Part shown: piece after piece, positions 42,758-51,992 of the stretch
Layout: the number at the start of each line of letters is the position of its first letter
Position numbering within the stretch: the stretch's first letter is position 1
From: Paenibacillus durus ATCC 35681
Lineage (GTDB): Bacteria > Bacillota > Bacilli > Paenibacillales > Paenibacillaceae
Assembly (NCBI RefSeq): GCF_000993825.1
Contig: NZ_CP011114.1
Location: 1,488,001-1,552,000 of the forward strand
Length of the DNA stretch: 64,000 nucleotides
Reading direction: 5' to 3'
Made by a program: the position numbers and the translations under genes
Notes under the pieces: model-generated
Databases searched by the model: none
What the model saw: the letters and a program-made list of their open reading frames with translations, nothing else
Told to the model about the DNA's origin: nothing

Positions 42758-44674
42758 ATGTTCACAAAGATTTTTGAACCGGGCAAAATAGGCAATCTGG
42801 AAATTAAGAACCGGCTGGTCGTCCCCCCGATGCTGACCGAATATGCCGCCGAAGACGGCAGGCTGACTGAGCGGTATATTAGATACTATGAGGAAAAAGC
42901 CAAAGGCGGCTGGGGCCTGATCATCGCCGAAGACAACGCGGTCGAACCCCGCGGGGCCGGTTTTAAGAATTTACCCGGGATATGGTCGGATGAAATTATG
43001 GAAGAGCATAAGGAATTGGTTGAACGGGTTCATAAGGCGGGAGCTAAAATAGCGGTCCAAATCTATCATGCGGGCAGAGAAGCCAGCAGTGCAGTCATGG
43101 GCATGCGGCCGATTGCCCCTTCGGCGATTCAAGATCCGACGCAGTCTGAAACTCCTGTTGAAATGACTACGGAAGAAGTAAAGGAGATGGTCGAGAAATT
43201 TGCTCAGGCCATCAGAAGATGTAAAGAAGCGGGCTATGATGCGATTGAGCTTCACGGCGCGCATGGATATTTAATCAATCAGTTCGTCTCTCCTTTCTCC
43301 AACAAGCGAACCGACGCCTATGGCGGAAACCTGATGAACCGGCTGCGGTTCCCGCTTGAAATTATAGCCAGAGCCAAGGAGTTGGTCGGCGACGAGTTCC
43401 CGATGATTTACCGGATTTCCGCCGACGAGATGGTGGAAGGCGGACTGACCATTGAAGATACGAAAGTCATCAGTCAGGTGTTGGAGCAAAGCGGCATTGC
43501 TGCCATTCATGCTTCTGCCGGCGTCTACAAGACTGGAGCGATCGTCTCCGCGCCGACAGCGATCAGAACGGCCGTGTTCTCCGACTATGCCAAAGAAATT
43601 AGAAAAGTGGTCAATATTCCAGTTTTTGCCGTCAATAAGATCATTTATCCGCATGTAGCGGAGTCGATTCTAAAAGAAGGCAAGGCTGATTTTGTGGCTA
43701 TGGGCCGGGCTTCCACCGCAGATCCTCAATTCCCGAACAAGGTGAAGGAAGGAAGGCTGGATGAAATCATTTTCTGTATCGGCTGCAGACAGGGCTGTCA
43801 GTGGAGAATCGCTCAGCAAAACCCGGTGTCCTGCCTGGTTAACCCGCTCACGGGCAAAGAAGGCGAATATGAGGTTAAGGAAGCTGAAGTGAAAAAGAAA
43901 GTGATGGTCATCGGCGGCGGACCCGTTGGTATGGAAGCGGCCATTATCGCAGCAAAACGCGGTCATGATGTGACTTTGTACGATAAGAGCGACAAGCTTG
44001 GAGGACAGTGGCTTCTGGCTGCAATCCCTCCAGGCAAAGAGCTGCTGAACACCTTTACGGTATGGCAAAAGGGCGAGCTTGACCGTTCAGGGGTCAAAGT
44101 CGTGTTAAATACAGAAGTAACGAAAGCATTCGTAGAGCAAGTGAACCCGGATGAAATCATCCTCGCTTCGGGAGCCACTCCAATCATTCCTGGAATTCCA
44201 GGCGCAGACAAATCTCATGTATACACGGCCAATGATGTGCTGCTTGGAAAAGTGGATCTGCCAGATCAAGTGGTCGTTATCGGCGGCGGACTGGTAGGAG
44301 CGGAAACGGCAGAACATACTGCGGTTCACAATCGGAAGACCTCCATCGTTGAGATGCGTCCGGAAATTGCGGCCGACATGGAGCCGGCATCCAAAGAGTT
44401 CTTGATAAAATCCTTGAAGCATAATGAAGTGGCCGTACACGTCAATTCGAAGGTTCTGGAAATTACGGATACGCATGTTATCATTGATACGGAAAAAGGA
44501 CAACAAGCGCTGCCTGCTTCTCTGGTCGTGTTGGCAATCGGATCAAGATCGAATAACGCATTGGCTTCAGAACTTGGAGAAAAGTACAACGTGAATGTAA
44601 TTGGCGATGCTTCTGTTGTCGGGAAAGCTTTGGAAGGTATTAACCTTGCCTATAAGACAGCTTTGGCTATATAA
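42758..44674 (+). CDS. FMN/FAD/Fe-S oxidoreductase, Old Yellow Enzyme / 2,4-dienoyl-CoA reductase type
   Basis: 638-residue two-part enzyme. Residues 1-330: OYE-like TIM barrel (GNLEIKNRLVVPPM; HGAHGYLINQF). Residues 335-365: 4Fe-4S cluster cysteines (CIGCRQGC and a later C). Residues 375-638: two dinucleotide-binding folds (VIGGGPVGMEAAI; VIGGGLVGAETAE) for FAD and NAD(P)H. The family reduces activated C=C bonds (2,4-dienoyl-CoA, enoates, bile-acid-type enones). ATG 42758 follows AAGGAGAG. Co-location with a quinone reductase and AKR suggests electrophile detoxification. Confidence 0.92.
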   Translation: MFTKIFEPGKIGNLEIKNRLVVPPMLTEYAAEDGRLTERYIRYYEEKAKGGWGLIIAEDNAVEPRGAGFKNLPGIWSDEIMEEHKELVERVHKAGAKIAVQIYHAGREASSAVMGMRPIAPSAIQDPTQSETPVEMTTEEVKEMVEKFAQAIRRCKEAGYDAIELHGAHGYLINQFVSPFSNKRTDAYGGNLMNRLRFPLEIIARAKELVGDEFPMIYRISADEMVEGGLTIEDTKVISQVLEQSGIAAIHASAGVYKTGAIVSAPTAIRTAVFSDYAKEIRKVVNIPVFAVNKIIYPHVAESILKEGKADFVAMGRASTADPQFPNKVKEGRLDEIIFCIGCRQGCQWRIAQQNPVSCLVNPLTGKEGEYEVKEAEVKKKVMVIGGGPVGMEAAIIAAKRGHDVTLYDKSDKLGGQWLLAAIPPGKELLNTFTVWQKGELDRSGVKVVLNTEVTKAFVEQVNPDEIILASGATPIIPGIPGADKSHVYTANDVLLGKVDLPDQVVVIGGGLVGAETAEHTAVHNRKTSIVEMRPEIAADMEPASKEFLIKSLKHNEVAVHVNSKVLEITDTHVIIDTEKGQQALPASLVVLAIGSRSNNALASELGEKYNVNVIGDASVVGKALEGINLAYKTALAI

Positions 44675-44704
44675 TCCCCGGTAGACTTAATAGAATGATT
44701 AACG

Positions 44705-44746
44705 GACTGCAGTAAATGTGAATTATTCATTTGCTGCAGTCTTTTT
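44705..44746 (+). terminator. Terminator of the flavoenzyme gene
   Basis: GACTGCAG-x-AAATG and CATTT-GCTGCAGTC arms followed by five T. Confidence 0.88.
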
Positions 44747-44886
44747 CAATATTTCGACTAAATTATGGATGGACAGACTCTTGAAATGATCAACACGCGG
44801 TGATATATTGTTTTTAGGTATAAAACATACTAAACATATTGGTGAAATAGTAATTACATATTCCTATCGCTGCCAACTGGAAAACC

Positions 44887-44932
44887 GGAGGCCCGTGTTA
44901 ATGTCAATATTAATCGGGTCTCCTTTATTTTT
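44887..44932 (+). terminator. Terminator hairpin in the leader of the aminotransferase operon
   Basis: GGAGGCCCG pairs with CGGGTCTCC, followed by TTTATTTTT, ending 22 nt before the start codon at 44954 and just before its ribosome-binding site. This position suggests an attenuator or riboswitch-type expression platform. No known riboswitch class could be recognised upstream. Confidence 0.7.
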
Positions 44933-44953
44933 AAATTTAGGAGGTTGAAGCTG

Positions 44954-46081
44954 ATGTCTTCAGCGTTACCCTATAAGAAAGGTCTTCACGGCATTGATCC
45001 GTATATTCCAGGCAAGCGGCTGGAGGAGGTAGTCAAAGAGCTTGGGCTTCGACAGGTGATCAAGCTGGCTTCCAATGAGAATCCTCTGGGCTGTTCTCCC
45101 CATGTCACGGAAGCGGTGGCGGCTGTACTGCAAGCCCCCTCCCGCTATCCGGACGGCGGCAGCTCGGAGCTTAAGGCTGAACTGTCCCGGCTTACCGGGC
45201 TCGGGCCGCAGCAGTTCGTTATCGGCGCAGGCTCCTTTGAGCTGATTGCCTTTGTTGCGGAAACGTTCATCGGTCCGGGCGATGAGGCGATTATGCCGAC
45301 TCCGTCCTTCTCTTGGTACGGTACAGTCACCAAGCTGCAGGAAGGCAGAATCATACAGGTGCCGCTAACAGCGCACCGTGTCGATCTGGACGCCATTAAG
45401 AGAGAAATTACAGATAAAACCAAGGTTATCTGGCTGTGCAATCCCAACAACCCCACCGGCACGATCTTTACAAGTGAACAGCTTAGCCGATTCCTCCAGG
45501 ATATTCCGTCTTCCATTGTGGTCGCCATGGACGAGGCTTACTGTGATTTTGTAACCGGCGGGCAGGGCTACCCGGATACGCTCAATTGGATCGGGCAATA
45601 CCCGAATCTGATCGTTCTCCGTACCTTTTCCAAGATTTACGGGCTGGCCTCTCTGCGCATCGGGTACGCCGCCGCAAGCGAGGAGACGGCCGGATATATG
45701 AACAGATGCCGCCAGATTTTCAATGTGAACGCAGTTGCCCAAGCTTCTGCTTTGGCCGGATTAAAGGACGCCGGATTTCGGGAGAGAGTCTACGAGAACA
45801 ACCGGCTGGGGAAGGAATATTTCTACAAAGCTTTTGGAGAGCTCGGACTAGATTACATTCCAACGGAAGCCAGCTTCATTATGGTGCATACCGGGCAGGA
45901 CAGCGATACCCTGTATCAGCAGCTTCTAAAGGAAGGCGTGATCATTCGTCCCGGCTCGGCTTACGGCATGCGGAAGTGGCTTAGAGTCAGCATTGGAACG
46001 ATGGAAGAAAACCGCATATTTATAGAGGCGCTGCGCAAGGTGTTGAAAGCGCCGGAGGCGGCCGGAAGTTCAAAGAACTAA
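44954..46081 (+). CDS. HisC-like PLP aminotransferase
   Basis: 375-residue class I/II aminotransferase starting at ATG 44954 (AGGAGG 9 bp upstream). Motifs: SNENPLG, CNPNNPTG, DEAYCDFV, PLP Lys in TFSKIYGLASLRIGY, arginine in LRVSIGT. Sequence is HisC-like, but the neighbours (a 2-oxoacid/hydroxyacid-type dehydrogenase and a C-S lyase) make a role in aromatic or sulfur amino-acid metabolism more likely than histidine synthesis, for which another hisC exists at 32419. Confidence 0.85.
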   Translation: MSSALPYKKGLHGIDPYIPGKRLEEVVKELGLRQVIKLASNENPLGCSPHVTEAVAAVLQAPSRYPDGGSSELKAELSRLTGLGPQQFVIGAGSFELIAFVAETFIGPGDEAIMPTPSFSWYGTVTKLQEGRIIQVPLTAHRVDLDAIKREITDKTKVIWLCNPNNPTGTIFTSEQLSRFLQDIPSSIVVAMDEAYCDFVTGGQGYPDTLNWIGQYPNLIVLRTFSKIYGLASLRIGYAAASEETAGYMNRCRQIFNVNAVAQASALAGLKDAGFRERVYENNRLGKEYFYKAFGELGLDYIPTEASFIMVHTGQDSDTLYQQLLKEGVIIRPGSAYGMRKWLRVSIGTMEENRIFIEALRKVLKAPEAAGSSKN

Positions 46082-46121
46082 CGCGTTAAGGGCTTAACTT
46101 ATTATTGAAGGGAGAATAAAT

Positions 46122-47249
46122 ATGATCTTGGCAAAGGCTCCGGAGAAGTACTGGAACGAACCGGGAATTCTCACAAAAGGAGGAGAGATTATTGCCCCCA
46201 TCGGCAAGCGGGCATGGATACTGGCGGGAAAGACGGCATTGTCCGTCGCCGGTGAGGCGTTACTGAAAAGTCTAGACGAAAGCGGCATTGTATACGAGAT
46301 TCAAGTATATGAAGGCTACTGCACCCTGGAAGATATCGATATTCTCGCAGCGGCGGTGCAAGCTTCGGCATCCGATGTGCTCATTGGGATTGGCGGCGGC
46401 AAAATCCTGGATACCATCAAGGCGGTGGGCGATAAGCTGAGCCTTCCGGTTGTGACGGTGCCTACCATCGCGGCAACCTGCGCTGCATGGTCCGCCCTGT
46501 CCGTCAGTTATACCCGTCAAGGTACTCAGACCGGGGGAATCATACTGGAGAGATCGCCGAAGGTAGTATTGTCCGACACGGCAATATTGGCGGCTGCGCC
46601 GCCCCGCTATATAGCGGCCGGGATTGCCGACACGCTCGTCAAATGGTATGAAGCGGCGCCCAATGTGGGAAGCGGACCAAGCAGCATTCACGCCAGAGCG
46701 GGACTCGCGACCTCCAAGCTGGCGCTTGACATTCTGGAGGAGCTCTCCATCGACGCCTATCTGGCATCAGGCCGCGGGGAGGTTACGGATGCCATATCCG
46801 AGGTAACCAATACGATCATTTTTCTGGCAGGTCAGGCTGGCAGCTTGAGCAGCGGCAGACCGCAGGCTTATATTGCGCACGCCATTAACAACAGCCTGAC
46901 CAAGCAGCATGAGACGCATATCCGGCTGCATGGCGAGAAGGTAGCGTTCGGTCTGGTGGTCCAGCTGTATCTGGAAGGCTACAGCCAGACTAAGATCGAT
47001 AATGTCGCCCGTCTGCTGCATGCTCTAAGGCAGCCGCTGACCTTACGTGAGCTTGGATTTAAGGACAGCTTCCGGGAAAAAGCGGCGCTGATAGCCAACG
47101 GCGTTTCCCTTGACGAAGAAGCGGCGGCCGCGCTTCCCTTCAAGGTCAATGCGGAGCTTCTGGAGCAGGCTATCCTGAATACCGACCTAACCGGACAACG
47201 CATCGCAGAGCAGGAGCAGAACGCTTCAAGGCAGGTTCAGGCCGTATGA
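46122..47249 (+). CDS. Iron-containing/glycerol-dehydrogenase-type oxidoreductase (HcxA-like)
   Basis: 375 residues of the GldA-type branch. NAD-binding IGIGGGKILDTIKAV, metal-binding region GIADTLVKWYEA and HAINNSLTKQHETHIRLHGEKVAFGL (histidines). It resembles E. coli YbdH/HcxA, which reduces 2-oxo acids such as 2-oxobutyrate and 4-methylthio-2-oxobutyrate; in E. coli ybdH lies next to the methionine aminotransferase gene ybdL, paralleling this operon. RBS GAAGGGAG precedes ATG 46122. Overlaps patB by 4 bp. Confidence 0.82.
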   Translation: MILAKAPEKYWNEPGILTKGGEIIAPIGKRAWILAGKTALSVAGEALLKSLDESGIVYEIQVYEGYCTLEDIDILAAAVQASASDVLIGIGGGKILDTIKAVGDKLSLPVVTVPTIAATCAAWSALSVSYTRQGTQTGGIILERSPKVVLSDTAILAAAPPRYIAAGIADTLVKWYEAAPNVGSGPSSIHARAGLATSKLALDILEELSIDAYLASGRGEVTDAISEVTNTIIFLAGQAGSLSSGRPQAYIAHAINNSLTKQHETHIRLHGEKVAFGLVVQLYLEGYSQTKIDNVARLLHALRQPLTLRELGFKDSFREKAALIANGVSLDEEAAAALPFKVNAELLEQAILNTDLTGQRIAEQEQNASRQVQAV

Positions 47250-48442
47250 CCCGGCCGCGCTTTGACTTTGACAAGCCGGTTGACAGGAACAATACCTTGT
47301 CGGCCAAGTGGAACTATGTCCAGGAATCCGTAGGCGTGGAGGATGCTCTGCCCATGTGGGTGGCCGATATGGATTTCGAGACCGTTCCCGAGGTTAAGGC
47401 TGCGATCCTGGCTAGAGCGCAGCATGGCATATACGGGTACACGGCACGCTCCAATGGCTACTATGATGCGATTATCGATTGGAATTTGAAGAGGCACGGA
47501 TGGAAGGTGGAGAAGAATTGGATTACCCACAGCCCGGGCGTGGTCAATGCTTTGTTCACGGCGGTACGCGCCTACACCAAACCGGGGGACGGCATTCTCA
47601 TTCAGCCTCCGGTTTACCCCCCTTTCTATCGCGCCATCAGCATGAATGATTGCAAGACCATCCTCAATCCGCTGAAGCTGGAGGGGGGCCGCTACGTTCC
47701 CGATCTCGCTGACTTTGCAGACAAGATCGGCAGCGGCAGGGTCAAGCTGTTTATTTTATGTAATCCGCACAACCCTGTGGGAAGGGTGTTCACGGAGGAA
47801 GAGCTTCGAGCCATGGGCGAGCTGTGCTTGAAGCATGGCGTTATCGTCATATCTGACGAAATTCATTCCGATCTTCTGTTCAAGCCGCACCGTCATATTC
47901 CATTTGCATCCATCTCGGAGGCATTTGCACAGAATACGGTCGTATGCACGGCTCCGAGTAAAACGTTCAATTTGGCGGGTCTCTCTACATCCAATATCAT
48001 CATTCCAAATGATGAACTGAGACGCCGTTATGATGCAGCCAATGAGCAAGTGGCGCAAAAGAGCCATAACATATTCGGCGCAGCGGCCTGTGAAGCGGCA
48101 TACAGGCATGGGGAGGAATGGCTGGATCAGCTGATGTCCTACATAGATGGAAACCGGCGGTATGCGGTGGAATTTATTGAAACTAGACTGCCGCAGCTGA
48201 AGGTGTACAATCCGGAAGGAACCTATTTCCTCTGGTTGGACTGCCGTTCGCTCGGTCTCGGTAATCAGGAATTGGAACAATTTTTACTGCACGAGGCGAA
48301 GCTCTGGTTCAATCAAGGACATACTTTTGGCAAAGAAGGAGACCGTTTTGTTCGAATCAATATCGGCTGCCAGCGTTCGACTGTGGAAGAAGCCCTGAAG
48401 AGGCTTGAGCATGCAGTTCACTCCCCAGTACAGCAGGGATAG
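47246..48442 (+). CDS. patB: MalY/PatB family C-S lyase (cystathionine beta-lyase)
   Basis: 398-residue PLP enzyme splitting C-S bonds in cystathionine or related S-conjugates to pyruvate, ammonia and a thiol. PatB/MalY signature MWVADMDFETVPEVKAAI, NPHNPVGR, SDEIHSDLL and PLP Lys in APSKTFNLAGL are intact. It starts at ATG 47246 in an ATGA overlap, so it is translationally coupled to the dehydrogenase. Confidence 0.9.
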   Translation: MTRPRFDFDKPVDRNNTLSAKWNYVQESVGVEDALPMWVADMDFETVPEVKAAILARAQHGIYGYTARSNGYYDAIIDWNLKRHGWKVEKNWITHSPGVVNALFTAVRAYTKPGDGILIQPPVYPPFYRAISMNDCKTILNPLKLEGGRYVPDLADFADKIGSGRVKLFILCNPHNPVGRVFTEEELRAMGELCLKHGVIVISDEIHSDLLFKPHRHIPFASISEAFAQNTVVCTAPSKTFNLAGLSTSNIIIPNDELRRRYDAANEQVAQKSHNIFGAAACEAAYRHGEEWLDQLMSYIDGNRRYAVEFIETRLPQLKVYNPEGTYFLWLDCRSLGLGNQELEQFLLHEAKLWFNQGHTFGKEGDRFVRINIGCQRSTVEEALKRLEHAVHSPVQQG

Positions 48443-48479
48443 CGCGATTAAACCTCTTGCTTTGCTCAAGGGAATTACA

Positions 48480-48533
48480 AAATCGGACACTTCCAACATC
48501 TCTGCAGATGGGGAGTGCCCGATTATTTTTTTT
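48480..48533 (+). terminator. Terminator of the patB operon
   Basis: AATCGG-x-CACT and AGTG-x-CCGATT arms with an inner CATCT/AGATG stem, followed by a run of T. Confidence 0.85.
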
Positions 48534-48544
48534 AAAACTGCTTA

Positions 48545-48931
48545 TTAATATCCCCCGCCGTACCCATAGCCAGGATAGTAAGGATAAGGTGGATAGTAGT
48601 ACGGATAAGGTGTGAAAAATGGAAATGCAAAGAAGAAAAATGGGAAACGGAGTCGGCGGAATCTGCGAAATCTCCTTGGACCAAAGCCAATTGCTCTGTA
48701 AGTATTGTCATTTTCCCGTTCTGCGGCATCGATCTCTTCAGGAACCATCATCGTGATGCCATCGTCGTCCATACCATCGATAATTCCATCAAACTGTGAC
48801 CCGTCCCTCGACTGTGCAATAACATGGTAATTCATGTACTTTTGACATAGTGATTTTACATCGCCTCCCATTCCTCCCATTGGGTAAGCCGCCTTGCCTT
48901 GATTAGGATATGTTGGATTTGGATTCATCAT
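48545..48931 (-). CDS. Hypothetical protein with Phe/Tyr/Pro-rich C-terminus
   Basis: 128 residues from ATG 48931 (GGAGGGAAAG upstream). N-terminal low-complexity Pro/Gly/Met segment, then a compact segment (residues 30-66, YHVIAQSRDGSQFDGIIDG) that resembles an Sm/SH3-like strand pattern, a basic Arg/Phe stretch, and a tail of Pro, Tyr and Gly. Such tails occur in spore coat proteins of this group, but that is only inference. Family not recognised with certainty. Confidence 0.7.
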   Translation of the reverse strand: MMNPNPTYPNQGKAAYPMGGMGGDVKSLCQKYMNYHVIAQSRDGSQFDGIIDGMDDDGITMMVPEEIDAAERENDNTYRAIGFGPRRFRRFRRLRFPFFFFAFPFFTPYPYYYPPYPYYPGYGYGGGY

Positions 48932-49001
48932 TTGCTTTCCCTCCTTTACAACGTCATGATATTCGCCTATTCCGGAAAATGTTACTCTTAGAGAAAATAC
49001 G

Positions 49002-49031
49002 AAAAAGCCTCCTGGTGAAGGGGGCCTTTTG
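49002..49031 (-). terminator. Terminator of the serine hydrolase gene
   Basis: On the minus strand AAAAGGCCCCC and GGAGGCTTTTT arms with loop TTCACCA, ending in five T. Confidence 0.8.
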
Positions 49032-49076
49032 CACTCATCATAGTCGAATATCGGCTGCCGTGTATAATTTCATTAA

Positions 49077-50249
49077 TTATTGTATTCCTTCATAAATGGC
49101 ATCGCGGAGATCTAGAGTAAACTGGCCGGACATCCCTTCCAGCGTGGTATTCGTAAACGCTGCAACGCTAAGCTTCCGGATAGGGTCTACGAACCAGGAA
49201 TGGCCATATACTCCGCCCCAGCGCCACGTTCCCGGAGATTGCGGCGTCGCGGCGGCAGCCGTATCTGTCAGCACGGAGAACCCGAGGCCGAATCCGAAGC
49301 CCGGCGAGTCAGGGAGCGTCAATCCGGAAGTCTGGCTGCGTCCCATCTCCGCAATGAATGCAGGCGTTAACAGCGGGTTACCGCCGGTTCGCAGCGTTTC
49401 CAGAAGATGCAGGATGTCGCCCGCAGTGCCGATCATTCCCGCGCCGCCCGATGGAAAGGCAAGGGGGTCGAAGGCCCGTCCCGGATCGAGCAGAGTGCCG
49501 GATAGCCCTTCAGATTTACCGACAATATCAGGCTCGCGCATACGCCGAGGTTCGGGTGTATCATCCGCATAATTGGCAGCAAGCCGTTCCGGGTCAACGA
49601 CATGGAACGCCGTGTCCGTCAAGCCGATCGGTTCCGTCACCAGTGATCTGACTGCTTCGGGGAGGGGTGAACCGTATACATTTGCTACAATCGCACCGAG
49701 TACATCCGCAGCGAGCGAATAGTTCCAGGCGGTACCGGGCGTGAAGAGTAACGGTACAGAAGCCAGCCGCCGTAAATTTTCTTCAAGTGAAAGGTTGGTA
49801 CGATCCATTCCGTCGGAGACGCCAGCCTGGTGGTAAGGACCGTCCTCCGGTTCCAGAAAGCCGTAGCTAAGACCGGCCGTATGGCTCATCAGCTGGCGCA
49901 GCGTGATTATAGCCGGAGAGCCATCTGGCAACGTTGGTTTGAAGTAGGGAAGCCATGTGTCAATAGGCATATCAAGGTCAAGTCTCCCCTTGGAGACGAG
50001 TACCATTGCAGCGACCGAGACGACAAGCTTGGTTACCGAGGCAAGCCGGAACAATGCATCCTCACGGATGGGCAGGTTCTTCTCACGGTCTGCCAATCCG
50101 GCGGCGCGGCTATAACTAAGCTTACCGTCTAAAGCTATTTTCACTACCGTCCCAACCAACCGTTTTTCGGAAAGTGTGCGGTCAATAACTTCATCAACCC
50201 GTGCTTGCAGACCTGCTGCACCCATTTGATTTACTTCACAGTTACTCAA
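49077..50249 (-). CDS. Serine hydrolase, beta-lactamase/esterase (class C) family
   Basis: 390 residues from TTG 50249, which has AAGGAGG 7 bp upstream. SxxK motif SVTK (Ser near 73), the tyrosine motif WNYS, and HSW in place of KTG near the C-terminus fit the EstB/AmpC-like esterase family. No signal peptide, so it is cytosolic and more likely an esterase than a beta-lactamase. Substrate unknown. Ends in its own terminator. Confidence 0.85.
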   Translation of the reverse strand: MSNCEVNQMGAAGLQARVDEVIDRTLSEKRLVGTVVKIALDGKLSYSRAAGLADREKNLPIREDALFRLASVTKLVVSVAAMVLVSKGRLDLDMPIDTWLPYFKPTLPDGSPAIITLRQLMSHTAGLSYGFLEPEDGPYHQAGVSDGMDRTNLSLEENLRRLASVPLLFTPGTAWNYSLAADVLGAIVANVYGSPLPEAVRSLVTEPIGLTDTAFHVVDPERLAANYADDTPEPRRMREPDIVGKSEGLSGTLLDPGRAFDPLAFPSGGAGMIGTAGDILHLLETLRTGGNPLLTPAFIAEMGRSQTSGLTLPDSPGFGFGLGFSVLTDTAAAATPQSPGTWRWGGVYGHSWFVDPIRKLSVAAFTNTTLEGMSGQFTLDLRDAIYEGIQ

Positions 50250-50360
50250 AGATTGTCCTCCTTCCAAATGTCAGGGATAAAGAATATTATGGACCGGTAT
50301 CCAAATCAAAACAATATGCAAAATCGGATATGTACCAAGTAATAGTGATCACCAATAGTT

Positions 50361-51434
50361 TCAGAGATTATTGCGTTCCCGGAACCATACAATCTTAACA
50401 GAGATGCACACAAGTGCCAAAGCAGCAAAAAGCAAACCGCTCCCAATGATTTCGTTTATACCCAAACCGGAAATAAACCAGCCTCCCACCACTGTTCCTA
50501 GCGTAACTCCCAAGTTTGAAAAAGAGACATATAAACTGTTTGCAAATTCGGGAGCCTCTTGCGCTTCGGATGTCAGCCAGATTTGACTGACTATCAGCCC
50601 GCTGGTGTGAACGGCTCCCCAGAGAAGAATAGCGGCAATGACGAGAATAACGGAGCTTGATACAAAATAAAGAAACAGGTAGCAAAAGCCTAACGCTACA
50701 GGATAAAACAACACCGTTTTTACCATTTGAAAAGCGAGCAGCTTTCCCGCATACCAATTGCCCAGAACACCGCTGATTCCAAAAACTACAAGCATCAGGC
50801 TGATAAATGCCCCGTTCATATCGAATCTTTGCGTCAAATACTCGGAGAAATAACTGTATACAGAAAACATGGAGGAGAAGATAAAGCAGTTTGCAGCCAT
50901 ATTCAGCAATAGCGAGGGTTTTCGCAATATGCCGAGCTGGTTACTGAAAGAAGGATGGTTAATTTTTGCAGATGGAGAGGGAACCATGATGCCAATCCCT
51001 ATACAAGCGATCCCGTTTACAATAGCGGAGAATAAAAAAGAAGTACTTAATGAGAATTGATTTGCGATATAAGAGTAAAGCGGAATTCCCAGGACCATGC
51101 CTATGCTGACTCCTAGAAATACTTTTGCACTTGCTTTAGCTGCTTCTTCATTTTGAGATAATGCCCCGGCCATTGCAAAAGCAATCGAAAAATAAACCGG
51201 GTGGAAGAAAGCGGGGAGTATACGGAGCAACAAAAGAATCTCAAAGCTGGGCGCAAAAGAGGAGACAAAATTAGAACCCGCAAATAATGCCATGATCCCT
51301 ATCAACACTCTTTTTTGATTCAGTCTGGATAGCAGTAATGTCATCCAAGGACCAAAAATAGCAATAATGAACGCAAATGAACTTACAAGCATTCCGGCAG
51401 ATACAGCAGATACATGGTACTTATTCATGACCAT
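50361..51434 (-). CDS. MFS transporter, N-terminus apparently frameshifted
   Basis: The open frame gives 357 residues with eleven membrane helices and starts at the second half of a conserved region. The missing first helix (VITVGVFGIIYTELGIVGAL) is encoded in the same frame directly upstream (to about 51500) but has no start codon. A good start, ATG 51517 with AAAGGCGGG, is out of frame by one base; adding one T in the TATTCG stretch near 51502 would restore it. Either the gene is a recent pseudogene, a sequencing error is present, or an internal start is used. A palindromic operator lies upstream and an ArsR gene beyond it. Confidence 0.7.
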   Translation of the reverse strand: MVMNKYHVSAVSAGMLVSSFAFIIAIFGPWMTLLLSRLNQKRVLIGIMALFAGSNFVSSFAPSFEILLLLRILPAFFHPVYFSIAFAMAGALSQNEEAAKASAKVFLGVSIGMVLGIPLYSYIANQFSLSTSFLFSAIVNGIACIGIGIMVPSPSAKINHPSFSNQLGILRKPSLLLNMAANCFIFSSMFSVYSYFSEYLTQRFDMNGAFISLMLVVFGISGVLGNWYAGKLLAFQMVKTVLFYPVALGFCYLFLYFVSSSVILVIAAILLWGAVHTSGLIVSQIWLTSEAQEAPEFANSLYVSFSNLGVTLGTVVGGWFISGLGINEIIGSGLLFAALALVCISVKIVWFRERNNL

Positions 51435-51546
51435 TGGTAAAGCTCCGACGATTCCAAGCTCCGTATAAATGATGCCAAATACCCCAACTGTAATAACGAA
51501 TAGCTGCGTTTCTTCATACCATCCCGCCTTTAATCTTTATATATGC

Positions 51547-51566
51547 ATATCTATAAATATAGATAT
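51547..51566. promoter_or_regulatory. ArsR-type operator upstream of the MFS gene
   Basis: ATATCTA-N6-TAGATAT; the arms extend to a perfect 9-bp inverted repeat (ATATCTATA/TATAGATAT). It shares its 7-bp ends and 6-bp spacing with the site at 51931. Confidence 0.75.
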
Positions 51567-51608
51567 ATTACCAATAAGCAGACAACCCTAAATTTACAAC
51601 GGGGCTGC

Positions 51609-51920
51609 CTATAAATGGTTTTTAATATAGTCGGTAAATTTACCGATGTTTTCTTCATTCCTGCGGTAGTAAGTCCACTGACCAAAACGTCTAGATTCCA
51701 AAAGCCCTGCATTTTTCATTAGCGTTAAATAGCTGGAGATCACGGATTGCGCAAGTCCTGTCTTCTCTTGAATGCTTCCTACACATATCCCTCCTTTGAA
51801 GTCGGCATCCGATGGCAGGTAGATTTGAGGACCAAAATGTACATCCGGACTCTTCAGCCAATCTAAAATTTGCACGCGGGTCTCGTTGGAAAGCGCCTTA
51901 AAAATTAATTTAGTATCCAT
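51609..51920 (-). CDS. ArsR/SmtB family transcriptional regulator
   Basis: 103-residue winged helix protein (ALSNETRVQILDWLKSP; QSVISSYLTLMKNAGLLESRR). No clustered cysteine/histidine metal motif is seen; one Cys in GGICVGSI could take part in sensing. It lies directly upstream of the MFS gene on the same strand, with matching operators before each gene, so it probably represses both itself and the transporter. Confidence 0.88.
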   Translation of the reverse strand: MDTKLIFKALSNETRVQILDWLKSPDVHFGPQIYLPSDADFKGGICVGSIQEKTGLAQSVISSYLTLMKNAGLLESRRFGQWTYYRRNEENIGKFTDYIKNHL

Positions 51921-51930
51921 ACTGCTTATT

Positions 51931-51950
51931 ATATCTACTTATCTAGATAT
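51931..51950. promoter_or_regulatory. ArsR-type operator upstream of arsR-family gene
   Basis: ATATCTA-N6-TAGATAT located 11-30 bp before the start codon at 51920, same layout as 51547-51566. Confidence 0.75.
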
Positions 51951-51992
51951 TTCAAGATGTAGACCTGATTTTTCCGCTAAAAGCAGAGTCTC

